Below, piece after piece: positions 33,344-46,669 of a stretch of DNA of 61,756 nt (the stretch's first letter is position 1; each line of letters opens with the position of its first letter). The stretch lies in NCBI RefSeq assembly GCF_014841105.1, contig NZ_JACYWE010000001.1, positions 383,464-445,219 on the forward strand, written 5' to 3'. Under the pieces are notes generated by a model that did not search any database, had not been told where the DNA came from, and saw nothing but the letters and a program-made list of their open reading frames with translations. The position numbers and the translations under genes are program-made. Source of the stretch: Lolliginicoccus lacisalsi (lineage in GTDB: Bacteria; Actinomycetota; Actinomycetes; Mycobacteriales; Mycobacteriaceae).

Positions 33344-34174
33344 ATGACATCGACCCCAGCACGATCCAACCCAGCAGCCTCGCCCCCGGGAGCCAGGTTC
33401 CCGGCGGGGACCTTCACCCCCGCGCCCCAGGCGAACCGGGCACTACCCATGCTCGCCGCCCAGGCCCGCCTCGAGCTGCTGCTCCTGCTGCGCAACGGCG
33501 AGCAACTCCTGCTCACCCTGCTGATCCCCATCACCCTGCTCATCGGGTTCACGATCCTGCCGGTCGGAACAGTCAGCGAGCCCCGGGCCGCCGCCATCAT
33601 CCCCGGCATCCTCGCGCTCGCCATCATGTCCACCGCGTTCACCGGCCAAGCCATAGCCGTGGGGTTCGACAGGCGCTACGGGGCCCTCAAGCGGCTCGGC
33701 GCCACGCCGCTGCCCACCTGGGCAATCATCGGCGGCAAGTCCGCCGCGGTCATCATCGTCGTTGCGCTCCAGATGGTCGTGCTCGGCGCGATCGCCCTCG
33801 CGCTCGGCTGGCGGCCCGCTCCGCTCGACCTGCTCGCCAGCATTCCCGCCGTGGCCGTCGGCACAGTGGCGTTCGCGGCGCTCGGGCTGTTCCTCGGCGG
33901 CTGGCTGCGTGCCGAGATCGTCCTCGCGCTCGCCAACCTCCTGTGGTTCGTCCTCGCAGGCATCGGCAGCATCGTGCTCGCGTCCAGCATCACCCCCGGC
34001 ACCGCACCTGCTAGCAGCGCTGCCACCATCGCGGAGCTCACGCCGTCCGGCGCGCTCGTCGCCGGCCTCCAGGAAGGGCTCGCCGGCCAGGCCGGTCCGC
34101 TGCCGTTGCTGGTCCTCGCGGCCTGGGCCGTCCTGTTCACCGTCGGCGCTGCCCGCACCTTCCGCTTCACCTGA
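33344..34174 (+). CDS. ABC transporter permease (ABC-2 type)
   Basis: 276 residues from the ATG at 33344, 2 nt after the ATPase gene; earlier in-frame sequence is within that gene. Six membrane segments are visible after a Pro/Ala-rich N-terminus, with the ABC-2 pattern FDRRYGALKRLGATPLPTW before the third. It forms an exporter with the preceding ATPase. Equivalent to Rv1457c. Confidence 0.9.
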   Translation: MTSTPARSNPAASPPGARFPAGTFTPAPQANRALPMLAAQARLELLLLLRNGEQLLLTLLIPITLLIGFTILPVGTVSEPRAAAIIPGILALAIMSTAFTGQAIAVGFDRRYGALKRLGATPLPTWAIIGGKSAAVIIVVALQMVVLGAIALALGWRPAPLDLLASIPAVAVGTVAFAALGLFLGGWLRAEIVLALANLLWFVLAGIGSIVLASSITPGTAPASSAATIAELTPSGALVAGLQEGLAGQAGPLPLLVLAAWAVLFTVGAARTFRFT

Positions 34175-34247
34175 TCCGGCACAGGCGCGGGCACGAGGTC
34201 TGGGGCGAGGCGGCGATCACCCCGCCCGACCCTCTACCATCGTCACC

Positions 34248-35222
34248 GTGATACGTGCATACCTGAGCCTGGTCGAGCGACTGCCGCTCCCGTTGCTGCG
34301 CACCCAGCGGATCATCGCGATCCTCGTCATCCTCACGCAGGCGGGCATCGCCGTCACTGGTTCCATCGTGCGTGTCACCGCCCCCGGGCTCGGGTGCCCG
34401 ACCTGGCCGCAATGCTTCCCTGGATCATTCACCCCCATGCCCGTCGAGGAGGTAGCCACCCTCCATCAGGTCGTGGAGTTCGGCAACCGGCTGCTCACCT
34501 TCATCGTTGTGGCCGTGGCGATCGCCATCGTGCTCGCGGTCACGCGCGCGCACCGCCGCCGCGAGATCGTTGCCTACGCCTGGGTGATGCCACTATCCAC
34601 CGCGTTGCAGGCCGTCATCGGCGGCATCACCGTGCTCACGGGCCTGCTGTGGTGGACGGTAGCGATCCACCTGCTCGTCTCGATGGCAATGGTGTGGATC
34701 GCTGTGGTCCTCTACGGCAAGATCAGCGAGCCCGACGACGGGGAGACGCGAGCCGTGGTGCCCGGTCCCCTCCGCGCGCTCACGGCTCTCTCCGGCGCAG
34801 CGCTCATCGCGACGCTCATCGCCGGGACCATGGTCACGGCCGCGGGCCCCCACGCCGGGGACGATTCCGTGGCGCGCCTCAAGATCGAGATCGTCACCCT
34901 CGCGCACGCCCACTCGCAGTTCACCGTGGCCTACCTCGCCCTCGTCGTGGGCCTCGGCTTCGGCCTCGCCGCGATCCGGGCGCCCCGCAAAGTGCTGCGC
35001 GCGCTCGGCCTCCTCGTCATGGCGATCATCGCGCAGGCCATCCTTGGTGTCACCCAGTACGCGCTGCAGGTCCCTGCTCAGCTCATCCCGTTGCACATCG
35101 CGGGAGCAGCGCTCTGCACCGCCGCCACGGCCGCGCTCTGGAACACCATGACCACCCGCGAGGCACCCGTCCCGGCACGGCCCGGGCCCGGGGAGCGCAT
35201 CGCGCAGCCCGCCTCGAGCTAG
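34248..35222 (+). CDS. ctaA: Heme A synthase CtaA
   Basis: 324 residues from a GTG at 34248. About eight membrane segments. The first extracytoplasmic loop has a cysteine pair (Cys50, Cys56 in LGCPTWPQC), and heme-liganding histidines occur, including His73 in TLHQVVEFGNR and H in HLLVS. It oxidises heme O to heme A for cytochrome aa3 oxidase. The stop codon overlaps that of the next gene in CTAG (35219-35222). Equivalent to Rv1456c. Confidence 0.92.
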   Translation: MIRAYLSLVERLPLPLLRTQRIIAILVILTQAGIAVTGSIVRVTAPGLGCPTWPQCFPGSFTPMPVEEVATLHQVVEFGNRLLTFIVVAVAIAIVLAVTRAHRRREIVAYAWVMPLSTALQAVIGGITVLTGLLWWTVAIHLLVSMAMVWIAVVLYGKISEPDDGETRAVVPGPLRALTALSGAALIATLIAGTMVTAAGPHAGDDSVARLKIEIVTLAHAHSQFTVAYLALVVGLGFGLAAIRAPRKVLRALGLLVMAIIAQAILGVTQYALQVPAQLIPLHIAGAALCTAATAALWNTMTTREAPVPARPGPGERIAQPASS

Positions 35223-35536
35223 GAGTTCGCTACCCACCCAGCCATGCGCAATGCATGGCCAGGAGCCGGGGTCGCCACCGAAGTGAGCTCACGATCCCAC
35301 TCGGCCTCCTCCAGGTTGTCTGTCTGCTCCACCAGCGCCCGCGCGGTGGCCAGGTCGGCCACGACCTGATCACCGAGGATCCCGTCCGCGCCCACCAGCG
35401 TCACGCGCACACCGATGCGCCCGAGCGGCTGCAGCACAGCCTTGGCGGAACCACCATGGGCACCGATGAACTCCTTCACCGCTGATGCCGCGCTACCGGG
35501 CACCACGGCCCCCTCCTGAATCTGGTTCTCACTCAT
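35219..35536 (-). CDS. Small conserved hypothetical protein
   Basis: 105 residues from the ATG at 35536 (a GTG two codons earlier is possible). Soluble, no signal peptide, with a Gly/Val-rich patch IGVRVTLVGADGILGDQVV and an acidic segment TDNLEEAEWDRELTS. It looks like a small accessory protein beside ctaA and qor in related genomes. No function recognised. Convergent with ctaA, stops overlapping by CTAG, and divergent from qor. Confidence 0.7.
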   Translation of the reverse strand: MSENQIQEGAVVPGSAASAVKEFIGAHGGSAKAVLQPLGRIGVRVTLVGADGILGDQVVADLATARALVEQTDNLEEAEWDRELTSVATPAPGHALRMAGWVANS

Positions 35537-35598
35537 AGCCACAGGTTACCGGCAGGCCTGCTCGCGTGGACATCCGGTAAGGGTGTAGAACACAGTTC

Positions 35599-36564
35599 AT
35601 GCGTGCAATCCAGGTGAACCGACACGGCGGCCCCGACGTCCTCGAGCCCCGCGAGCTGCCCGACCCCACCCCAGGCACCGGGGAGCTCCTCGTGCGGACC
35701 GACGCGATCGGCGTCAACTTCATCGATGTCTACTTCCGCACCGGTGCCTACCCCACCGAGCTGCCCTACATTCCCGGCTCGGAGGCAACCGGCACCATCG
35801 TCGCGATCGCCGACGACGTGGCGAGATTCTCGCTCGGCGACCGGATCGCCTGGGCCGCGGCCCCCGGCAGCTACGCCGAGCTCGTCCGCGTCCCTGCCAG
35901 CGTCGCCGTGGCCGTCCCCGAGTCGGTGGAACCAGAAGTCGCCGCATCGATCCTGCTGCAAGGCATGACAGCGCACTACCTGATCAATTCCGTGCACTGC
36001 CTCGAGCCGGGCGAGACGATTCTCGTCCACGCGGGCGCCGGCGGCGTGGGCCTCCTGCTCACCCAGCTCGCGGTGGCACGAGGCGCGACCGTTATCACCA
36101 CCGTCTCCACCGACGAGAAGGAACAGCTCACCCGGGAAGCCGGGGCTGCCCACGTGCTTCGCTACGGTCCCGATCTCGCCCAGCGCGTGCGCGACCTCAC
36201 AGGCGGGCAAGGCGTCGACGCCGTGTTCGACGGAGTGGGTCGCGACACCTTCGACGCCAGCCTCGCCAGCGTGCGGGTGCGCGGGATGGTGGCGCTCTTC
36301 GGCGCCGCCAGCGGCCCGGTGCCCCCGCTTGATCCCCAGCGCCTCAACCAAGCCGGATCGGTGTTTCTCGCCCGCCCCTCGCTCGGCCACTTCCTGCGCA
36401 CCCGCGAGGAGCTGCAATGGCGCGCCGGGGAGATCCTTGGCGCCATCGCGGACGGGACCCTCACACCCCGGGTGGGAGCGCGCTATCCCCTGGCAGAAGC
36501 AGCGCGGGCCCACCAGGACCTCGAGGGGCGCCGCACCACGGGGTCGATCGTCCTGCTGCCGTAG
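35599..36564 (+). CDS. qor: Zn-independent quinone oxidoreductase (MDR family)
   Basis: 321 residues. MDR fold with N-terminal MRAIQVNRHGGPDVLE, the NADPH motif AGAGGVGLLLTQLA (about 149-162) and no zinc-binding cysteine pattern, as in QOR/zeta-crystallin. It reduces quinones with NADPH. Same place as Rv1454c. It converges on ctaB across a repeat-rich spacer with element copy 2. Confidence 0.88.
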   Translation: MRAIQVNRHGGPDVLEPRELPDPTPGTGELLVRTDAIGVNFIDVYFRTGAYPTELPYIPGSEATGTIVAIADDVARFSLGDRIAWAAAPGSYAELVRVPASVAVAVPESVEPEVAASILLQGMTAHYLINSVHCLEPGETILVHAGAGGVGLLLTQLAVARGATVITTVSTDEKEQLTREAGAAHVLRYGPDLAQRVRDLTGGQGVDAVFDGVGRDTFDASLASVRVRGMVALFGAASGPVPPLDPQRLNQAGSVFLARPSLGHFLRTREELQWRAGEILGAIADGTLTPRVGARYPLAEAARAHQDLEGRRTTGSIVLLP

Positions 36565-36587
36565 AGCCGCGCCTGGCGGCGGTGGCA

Positions 36588-36626
36588 CGGGCGGCGCGGG
36601 CGGCGGTCCATCGGCGGCGCGGGCGG
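36588..36626. repeat. GGCGGCGCGGGCGG-type repeats left of element copy 2
   Basis: Degenerate G-rich repeats ending just before AAAAGCACC at 36628. They resemble the G-rich left flanks of copies 1 and 3. Confidence 0.65.
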
Positions 36627-36627
36627 T

Positions 36628-36695
36628 AAAAGCACCGGAAACGGGCAAACGCGATAGAAAATACACTGGTCAATCCAGAGTTTCTATCGCGTTTG
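36628..36695 (+). repeat. 68-bp convergent-junction hairpin element, copy 2
   Basis: AAAAGCACCGG (36628-36638), then perfect 15-bp arms 36646-36660 and 36681-36695 (CAAACGCGATAGAAA and TTTCTATCGCGTTTG) around a 20-nt loop with CTGGT and an inner CTGG/CCAG pairing. This is the most regular copy; one more G-C pair extends it. It lies between qor and ctaB. Confidence 0.92.
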
Positions 36696-36701
36696 CGGCG
36701 T

Positions 36702-36758
36702 CGAGGTCCACCAGCGGCGGCGAGGTCCCCCAGCGGCGGCGAGGCCCACCAGCGGCGG
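36702..36758. repeat. 19-bp tandem repeat, three copies
   Basis: Units CGAGGTCCACCAGCGGCGG at 36702-36720, 36721-36739 and 36740-36758, with small changes. It is the right-hand flank of element copy 2 and contains CCAGCG, as do the right flanks of the other copies. Confidence 0.9.
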
Positions 36759-36771
36759 CGGCGCGCGGTCG

Positions 36772-37782
36772 CTATCCGGCGAGGATCTCGCCGAGGGTAG
36801 CGAAGCCAAGCACGGAGTCCACGGCGAGGGCGAAGAACACGGCCGCGAGGTAGTTGTTCGACATCAGGAAGAGCTTGAGCGGCTTGACGGGCTCGCCGGC
36901 CTTGACGCCCGTGTAGAGGCGGTGCGCCATGACGAGGAACCAGATTCCCACCACGAGCGCTGCGGCCGCGTAGATCACGCCGGTCCACCACGCGAGCACC
37001 AATGTGGTCACGACGGTGGCCCAGGTGTAGATCACGATCCGCCTGGTCACCCCGGCCTCGTCCATGACGACGGGCAGCATGGGCACGCCAGCGACGCGGT
37101 AGTCCTCCTTGTAGCGCATCGCGAGCGCCCAGGTGTGCGGAGGCGTCCAGAAGAACACGATGAGGAACATGACGAGGGCGGGCCATTCGAGGGTGCCGGT
37201 GGTGGCTGCCCAGCCGATCATGACGGGCATGCATCCCGCGGCGCCGCCCCACACGATGTTCTGCGACGTACGGCGCTTGAGGATCATCGTGTAGATGAAG
37301 ATGTAGAACAAGATCGTCGCCACGGCGAGGAGCCCAGCGAGCAGGTTGGTGGCCCACCAGAGCCAGGCGAAGGATCCCGCTCCGAGCAGCAGGCCGAAGA
37401 CCAGCGCGTGGGATGTGGGAACCGCATCGCGTGCAAGGGGCCGCCGGGCGGTCCGCTTCATCACCTTGTCGATGTCGGCGTCGACAACACAGTTGAGGCT
37501 GTTGGCGCTCGCTGCCGCCATCGTCCCGCCGAACAGCGTGGCGAGGATCAGCAGCGGGTCAACGGTGCCTCGCGAGGCGAGCAGCATCGCGGGGATCGTC
37601 GTGACGAGGAGGAGCTCGATGACGCGCGGCTTGGTCAGCGCCACATAGGCCATGACCTTGCTGCGTGCCTGGCCGAGCATGCCGCGAGGCGTCCCGGGAC
37701 GCTCGCCGCCCGCTTCCCCACGTGCCTCGTGCGCGCTCGGGGCGAAGCCATGCCCGTTGCCTGCTTGCGCCCTCATCCGCAC
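36772..37782 (-). CDS. ctaB: Heme O synthase (protoheme IX farnesyltransferase) CtaB
   Basis: 336 residues from a GTG at 37782 with AGGAG 5 nt upstream. UbiA-fold prenyltransferase with about nine membrane segments; the Asp-rich motif [15 protein letters not shown] (first) and [14 protein letters not shown] (second) bind farnesyl diphosphate-Mg. Makes heme O, the substrate of CtaA, encoded 2.5 kb away. Divergent from tkt, as in related genomes. Confidence 0.95.
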   Translation of the reverse strand: MRMRAQAGNGHGFAPSAHEARGEAGGERPGTPRGMLGQARSKVMAYVALTKPRVIELLLVTTIPAMLLASRGTVDPLLILATLFGGTMAAASANSLNCVVDADIDKVMKRTARRPLARDAVPTSHALVFGLLLGAGSFAWLWWATNLLAGLLAVATILFYIFIYTMILKRRTSQNIVWGGAAGCMPVMIGWAATTGTLEWPALVMFLIVFFWTPPHTWALAMRYKEDYRVAGVPMLPVVMDEAGVTRRIVIYTWATVVTTLVLAWWTGVIYAAAALVVGIWFLVMAHRLYTGVKAGEPVKPLKLFLMSNNYLAAVFFALAVDSVLGFATLGEILAG

Positions 37783-38046
37783 TTTGTCTCCTAGCGATAC
37801 CTGGACTCACTTTGCGTGATGGCGTGCCCGCGCGCAGGGGCCGCTCGCCAGGATCCTCGTTTCGTTCCGGTGCCTACAGACCATGATGGTAGTCGGAGCG
37901 GTCGAACCTGCCGAATCACGGTATCCCATGAGCTTGTCCCGCGACTCGCTGGCTCCAGATTCGCCGCCAGGGCGGCCGGGATGGCACCATTGAGCAGGGA
38001 GACCATCGGTCCACTACTGTTCCAGCATTCCAGGAGAAGCCAACCA

Positions 38047-40146
<2,100 letters not shown>

Positions 40147-40167
40147 CTCCACACCAGACTCCCCACC

Positions 40168-40217
40168 GCGGTGCCACGGTCTGCCTGCCCTCCGGCCGAG
40201 GCAGCACGTGGCACCGC
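40168..40217 (+). terminator. Hairpin between tkt and tal
   Basis: Perfect 11-bp outer arms (GCGGTGCCACG at 40168-40178 and complement at 40207-40217) with an inner CTGCCT/AGGCAG pairing. It is 22 nt after the tkt stop and 22 nt before the tal start. No T-tract; it could attenuate read-through or stabilise the upstream mRNA. Confidence 0.6.
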
Positions 40218-40239
40218 TTGATTTCCAAGGTTGGCTACC

Positions 40240-41373
40240 GTGCCCGATACCCAGAACAGCAACCTGGCCCAGCTCAGCGCTGCCGGTGTCTCCGTATGGC
40301 TCGATGATCTCTCCCGCGAGCGGCTCGATTCCGGGAACCTCGCCGAGCTGATCGCCACCCGCAGCGTCGTGGGCGTCACCACCAACCCCACGATCTTCCA
40401 GGGCGCCCTCGCCCAGGGCGATGCCTACGAGGCACAGTTCACCGAGCTCGTCGAGCGGGGAGCCAACGTCGACGAGGTCATCCGTGTGCTGACCACCGAT
40501 GACGTGCGGCGCGCCTGCGATGTGCTCGCTCCCGTCTACGAGGCCAGCGGCGGCATCGACGGCCGCGTCTCCATCGAGGTCGATCCACGGCTCGCCCATG
40601 ACACCATCTCCACCGTCGCGCAGGCTCTGGAGCTGTGGAAGATCGTCGATCGGCCCAACGTGCTGATCAAGATCCCCGCCACTGAGGCCGGCCTGCCCGC
40701 CATCACCCGGGTCATCGGCGAGGGTGTCAGCGTGAACGTCACCCTGATCTTCTCCGTGCACCGCTACGAGGCGGTCATCGGTGCTTTCCTCGCCGGGCTC
40801 GAGAAGGCCCGCCATATCGGCCGTGACATCTCGCACGTGCACTCGGTGGCCTCGGTCTTCGTCTCCCGCGTCGACACCGAGATCGACAAGCGCCTCGAGC
40901 AGATCGGCACGGCCGAGGCGCTCGCGCTTCGGGGCAAGGCAGGACTGGCCAATGCGCGCCTCGCCTACGCGTTGTTCGAGCGGGTCTTCGGCGGCTCCAA
41001 CGACCTGTGGAACACTCTCGCGCACTCGGGAGCGCACGCGCAGCGGCCCCTCTGGGCCTCAACGGGCGTGAAGAACCCCGAGTATCCCGACACCCTCTAC
41101 GTCACCGAGCTCGTTGCGCCGCAGACGGTCAACACCATGCCGGAGAAGACCCTCGAGGCGACGGCCGACCATGGCTCGGTGCATGGTGACACGATCCGCG
41201 GCACCGCGGAGGAGTCGCAGCAGGTCTTCGACGCGCTCACTGCGGCCGGCATCGACCTCGATGACGTTTTCGCGCAGCTCGAGACGGAGGGCGTGGACAA
41301 GTTCGAGAAGTCCTGGGGCGAGCTGCTCGACGCGATCGACGCGCAGATCCGCGACGCGCGAGCGCAGGGCTGA
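40240..41373 (+). CDS. tal: Transaldolase
   Basis: 377 residues from a GTG at 40240, with AAGG 9 nt upstream; a TTG three codons earlier would sit on that site. Conserved [23 protein letters not shown], and the Schiff-base lysine in [11 protein letters not shown]. Large mycobacterial-type transaldolase. It normally heads tal-zwf-opcA-pgl, but here pgl follows after only 13 nt. Confidence 0.96.
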   Translation: MPDTQNSNLAQLSAAGVSVWLDDLSRERLDSGNLAELIATRSVVGVTTNPTIFQGALAQGDAYEAQFTELVERGANVDEVIRVLTTDDVRRACDVLAPVYEASGGIDGRVSIEVDPRLAHDTISTVAQALELWKIVDRPNVLIKIPATEAGLPAITRVIGEGVSVNVTLIFSVHRYEAVIGAFLAGLEKARHIGRDISHVHSVASVFVSRVDTEIDKRLEQIGTAEALALRGKAGLANARLAYALFERVFGGSNDLWNTLAHSGAHAQRPLWASTGVKNPEYPDTLYVTELVAPQTVNTMPEKTLEATADHGSVHGDTIRGTAEESQQVFDALTAAGIDLDDVFAQLETEGVDKFEKSWGELLDAIDAQIRDARAQG

Positions 41374-41386
41374 CCGGCCAGGGAAC

Positions 41387-42121
41387 ATGGCCACGCCCGA
41401 CATCCTCGTCCACCCGGATGCCACCACGCTTGCCTGCGCTGCGGCACAGGACCTCGCTGACGCGATCGCGGCAGCGCAACGCCGCTACGGCAGTGCCAGC
41501 ATCGTGGTCACTGGCGGGAGCACGGGCATCGCCGTGCTCGAGCAGCTTCGCGAGCATGAGGGCCTGGACTGGTCGCGGCTCGACCTCTTCTGGGGCGACG
41601 AGCGGTTCCTGCCCACCGGGCACCCGGATCGCAATGACACGCAGGCCGATGAGGCGATGATCGCTCATGTGCCGCTCGCCGCCGCCCGGATCCACAGGAT
41701 GCCCGCAAGCGAGGGCAAGCTCGCCGACGATCCGGAGCAGGCCGCGCGGACCTACGAGGAGCACCTGCATCACCTGGGCAATGGCAAGCTGCCACGCTTC
41801 GATGTGCACTTGCTGGGGATGGGTCCGGACGGCCACATCAATTCCCTCTTCCCGCACGACCCCGCGCTCGGTCAGCAAGACCGCCACGTGGTGGGCGTGA
41901 CAGCCTCCCCCAAGCCGCCCGCGCAACGCATCACGCTCACCCTCCCCGCGGTGCAGCACAGCACCGAGGTGTGGCTGCTGGTCTCCGGGGCGGCCAAGGC
42001 ACCCGCTGTGGCTGCAGCGCTGCGCGGTGCCCCGGCCGGGGAATGCCCCGCCGCCGCCGCGAACGGGGTGCTGCGCACCGCCTGGTACCTCGACCGCGAT
42101 GCAGCGAGCGAATTGCCGTGA
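41387..42121 (+). CDS. pgl: 6-phosphogluconolactonase
   Basis: 244 residues from the ATG at 41387, with AGGGA close upstream. Family motifs TGGSTG, LFWGDERFLP and GMGPDGHINSLFPH are intact. Hydrolyses 6-phosphogluconolactone in the oxidative pentose-phosphate pathway, whose first enzyme (Zwf) is not encoded beside it. The stop codon overlaps the next start (GTGA). Confidence 0.95.
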   Translation: MATPDILVHPDATTLACAAAQDLADAIAAAQRRYGSASIVVTGGSTGIAVLEQLREHEGLDWSRLDLFWGDERFLPTGHPDRNDTQADEAMIAHVPLAAARIHRMPASEGKLADDPEQAARTYEEHLHHLGNGKLPRFDVHLLGMGPDGHINSLFPHDPALGQQDRHVVGVTASPKPPAQRITLTLPAVQHSTEVWLLVSGAAKAPAVAAALRGAPAGECPAAAANGVLRTAWYLDRDAASELP

Positions 42122-42969
42122 AGCGCCATGAGATCGTCAACCTCGCCGCGTTCCTCGCGCTCGCTGGCGGGCTGTGCTTCCACGCCGCACTGCTCTGGCC
42201 CGAGGTGCCGGAAAGCTGGGGCGCATGGCGCCGGATCGGCGTGCTGGCGTGCGTGTTGCTCCTCGTCCCGGCCGCGGCCTGGGCGGCACGGAGCTACGCG
42301 GGCCGCTCGTCACGGTTCCTGGGCCGCTCCTATGCGGTGCTCGCCGGCGCGGGCATCGCTGTCGATCTGCTCGCCGGCCGCTTCTGGGAGGCACTCTCCA
42401 GCGCTTTGGGCGTGGCGGTGATACTCGCGGCAGTCCTGGTGCTCGGCATCGCCCCGTGGATCGATCGCATCACCCGATCCCCTGGCTCCACCTCCGAGGA
42501 CGCTGCCGTGGCACGCACGGAGAGCGTTGCTTCCGCCCCCGCCATCGTTCCCGCGCGGCACTTGTCGCGACGGGAAATGATCAACGTGACCGCGAGCACG
42601 ATCCTGACCGTCACCGCGGCCCTGATGACGGTCACTCGCTGGCTCGAGCTCGACCGCCCCGAAGGCGCATCGCTCGGCGCGTACTGGCAATCGTGGGTGC
42701 TGGTCCTGTGCATCGCCATGATCACCGCGGTCAGCGTCTGGTCAGCCCGCAACTACTGGCGCCTCACGGTGCCGTTCCTCGCGGTGCTCTACGCGAGCCT
42801 CGGCGTCGTCACCGTGCTCGGATACCTCATGACCGCCCGCTACGTGAACGCAGCGAGCATCGCGGTCGCCACGCCAATCCTCATTGCTCTCGTGCACCAG
42901 CGCGGGATCAGGGCCTGGATCGAGAGCCACACCGAATCCTCCCCCAGCCCCCCATCGCTCACCGCCTAG
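42118..42969 (+). CDS. Polytopic membrane protein, unknown function
   Basis: 283 residues from a GTG at 42118 that overlaps the pgl stop. Eight hydrophobic segments are visible, in two groups of four split by a soluble stretch (about 123-152) rich in Ser/Ala/Glu, so the protein may be an internal duplication: both halves begin with a charged E-x-I/V-N-x-x-A pattern (KRHEIVNLAA and RREMINVTAS). No family recognised. Translationally coupled to pgl. It ends in an 18-bp tandem repeat. Confidence 0.7.
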   Translation: MKRHEIVNLAAFLALAGGLCFHAALLWPEVPESWGAWRRIGVLACVLLLVPAAAWAARSYAGRSSRFLGRSYAVLAGAGIAVDLLAGRFWEALSSALGVAVILAAVLVLGIAPWIDRITRSPGSTSEDAAVARTESVASAPAIVPARHLSRREMINVTASTILTVTAALMTVTRWLELDRPEGASLGAYWQSWVLVLCIAMITAVSVWSARNYWRLTVPFLAVLYASLGVVTVLGYLMTARYVNAASIAVATPILIALVHQRGIRAWIESHTESSPSPPSLTA

Positions 42970-43036
42970 CATCCCCGCTGGCCCTAGCATCCCCGCTGGC
43001 CCTAGCATCCCTGCTGGCCCTAGCATCCCCGCTGTC
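42965..43036. repeat. 18-bp tandem repeat, four copies, containing the stop codon
   Basis: CCTAGCATCCCCGCTGGC at 42965-42982, 42983-43000, 43001-43018 and 43019-43036, with one or two changes. The first copy holds the TAG stop of the membrane-protein gene. It probably arose by slippage at the gene end. Confidence 0.92.
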
Positions 43037-43072
43037 TAGGGCACCATGAGGGCGTCAGGGCCGTCGTGGCCC
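43017..43072 (-). terminator. Hairpins downstream of secG
   Basis: GGGCC-GTCGT-GGCCC (43058-43072) starts 10 nt beyond the secG stop on the minus strand, and GCCCTAG...CTAGGGC (43017-43023/43036-43042) follows. They separate the convergent secG and membrane-protein genes. Confidence 0.55.
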
Positions 43073-43082
43073 GGCGCACGAA

Positions 43083-43316
43083 TCAGCCGTAGCGGACCTG
43101 CATGCCCATGCCGACGATCGCCACTGCCCACACGATCGCCACGTACACGGTGATGCGGTTGAGGTTCTTCTCGGCAACGGTGGAGCCCGCCAGGCTCGAC
43201 TGCATTCCGCCACCGAACAGCGATGACAGTCCGCCGCCCTTGGCGCGGTGCAGCAGCACGAGCAACACCATGATGAGGCTCGTGCTGACGAGCAGGATGT
43301 CCAGGAACAGTGACAT
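43083..43316 (-). CDS. secG: Preprotein translocase subunit SecG
   Basis: 77 residues. Two membrane helices (about 4-22 and 56-74) around the conserved HRAKGGGLSSLFGGG loop, exact family length. Part of the SecYEG channel. Upstream AAAGAG lies 4-5 nt before the ATG. It follows tpiA as in related genomes, separated by 161 bp holding two hairpins. Confidence 0.95.
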   Translation of the reverse strand: MSLFLDILLVSTSLIMVLLVLLHRAKGGGLSSLFGGGMQSSLAGSTVAEKNLNRITVYVAIVWAVAIVGMGMQVRYG

Positions 43317-43344
43317 GGAACTCTTTCTCGCAGGTGTGTGACGT

Positions 43345-43430
43345 CCTGACGCGCCCGGGGGCCGTCAGGGCGGTGCTGGCTCGTTGTCTGGCGTGAGCTT
43401 ACCTGCCCGGCGATCCGGTTTCGAATCGCC
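43345..43430 (-). terminator. Two hairpins between tpiA and secG
   Basis: GGCGAT-N10-ATCGCC (43409-43430) lies 48 nt beyond the tpiA stop on the minus strand, and CCTGACG-N11-CGTCAGG (43345-43369) lies 29 nt upstream of the secG start. The first may end the gap-pgk-tpi transcript; the second would sit in the secG leader. Confidence 0.5.
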
Positions 43431-43477
43431 AGACCGGCAAGCAGCACGATGGCGGGAGCGCTGGGCGGCGGAGCTGG

Positions 43478-44260
43478 CTAGAACGGGCCGCCCGCGGCGA
43501 TGGCGCACAACTGGGCGAAGTCATCCGATTTCAGGGAGGCCCCGCCAACGAGGGCGCCATCGACATCGGATTCCGCGATGAGGGAGCGAACATTCTTCGC
43601 GCTGACCGAACCGCCATAGAGGATCCGCATGGAGCCTGCCGTCTCCGGCGAGGCGACGCGAGCGAGCTCGGACCGGATGGCCGCGCACACCTCCTGGGCG
43701 TCGGCCGCCGACGCGACCTTGCCAGTGCCGATCGCCCACACGGGCTCGTAGGCGATGACGACCTTGGGCAGATCCTTGCTGCTGATGCCTTCGAGGGAGC
43801 CGCGCAGCTGCCCGAGGTTGTGCTCGACGTGCTCGCCGGCCTCCCGGACGTCGAGGCCTTCGCCGATGCAGATGATGGGAATGATCCCGTGCTTGAGCGC
43901 GGCCTTGGCCTTGCTCGCCACGATCGCGTCATCCTCGTGGTGGTGGGTACGTCGCTCCGAGTGGCCGACCACCGCGTAGGTGCAGCCCAGCTTGGCGAGC
44001 ATGGGCCCACTGATCTCGCCGGTGTAGGCGCCGGAATCATGCACCGAGATGTCCTGCGCACCGTAGCGGAGCTTGAGCTTGTCGCTGTCGATGATCTGCT
44101 GCACGCTGCGCAGGTCGGTGAACGGCGGCAGCACCGCGACATCGACCTTGCCGTAGTACTTGCTGGGGAGGGCGAACGAGATCTTCTGGACGAGCGCGAT
44201 GGCCTCCAGGTGATTCATGTTCATCTTCCAGTTGCCCGCGATCAGCGGTGTCCGTGGCAT
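43478..44260 (-). CDS. tpiA: Triosephosphate isomerase
   Basis: 260 residues. Catalytic Asn10 and Lys12 (GNWKMN), His100 (VGHSERR) and Glu172 ([11 protein letters not shown]) are in place. Interconverts DHAP and glyceraldehyde-3-phosphate. Starts 3 nt after pgk, so it is in the gap-pgk-tpi operon. Confidence 0.97.
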   Translation of the reverse strand: MPRTPLIAGNWKMNMNHLEAIALVQKISFALPSKYYGKVDVAVLPPFTDLRSVQQIIDSDKLKLRYGAQDISVHDSGAYTGEISGPMLAKLGCTYAVVGHSERRTHHHEDDAIVASKAKAALKHGIIPIICIGEGLDVREAGEHVEHNLGQLRGSLEGISSKDLPKVVIAYEPVWAIGTGKVASAADAQEVCAAIRSELARVASPETAGSMRILYGGSVSAKNVRSLIAESDVDGALVGGASLKSDDFAQLCAIAAGGPF

Positions 44261-44263
44261 CGA

Positions 44264-45487
<1,224 letters not shown>

Positions 45488-45506
45488 ACAGTATGTCCCC
45501 AGTCCC

Positions 45507-46556
<1,050 letters not shown>

Positions 46557-46669
46557 TCACCGACGAGGTTGCCCACCACAGTAGCCGCGTGAGGCGAGGA
46601 TTTCCGCTGCCGAGCAGACCGTTCGCGCCGTCCTAACCGGGGAAACACCGATGTAACCCGCGCTGGCGG

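Noticed and set aside
42965-43036. CRISPR-like array
   Set aside because: The 18-bp units are directly adjacent with no unique spacers and overlap a stop codon; this is a simple tandem repeat.
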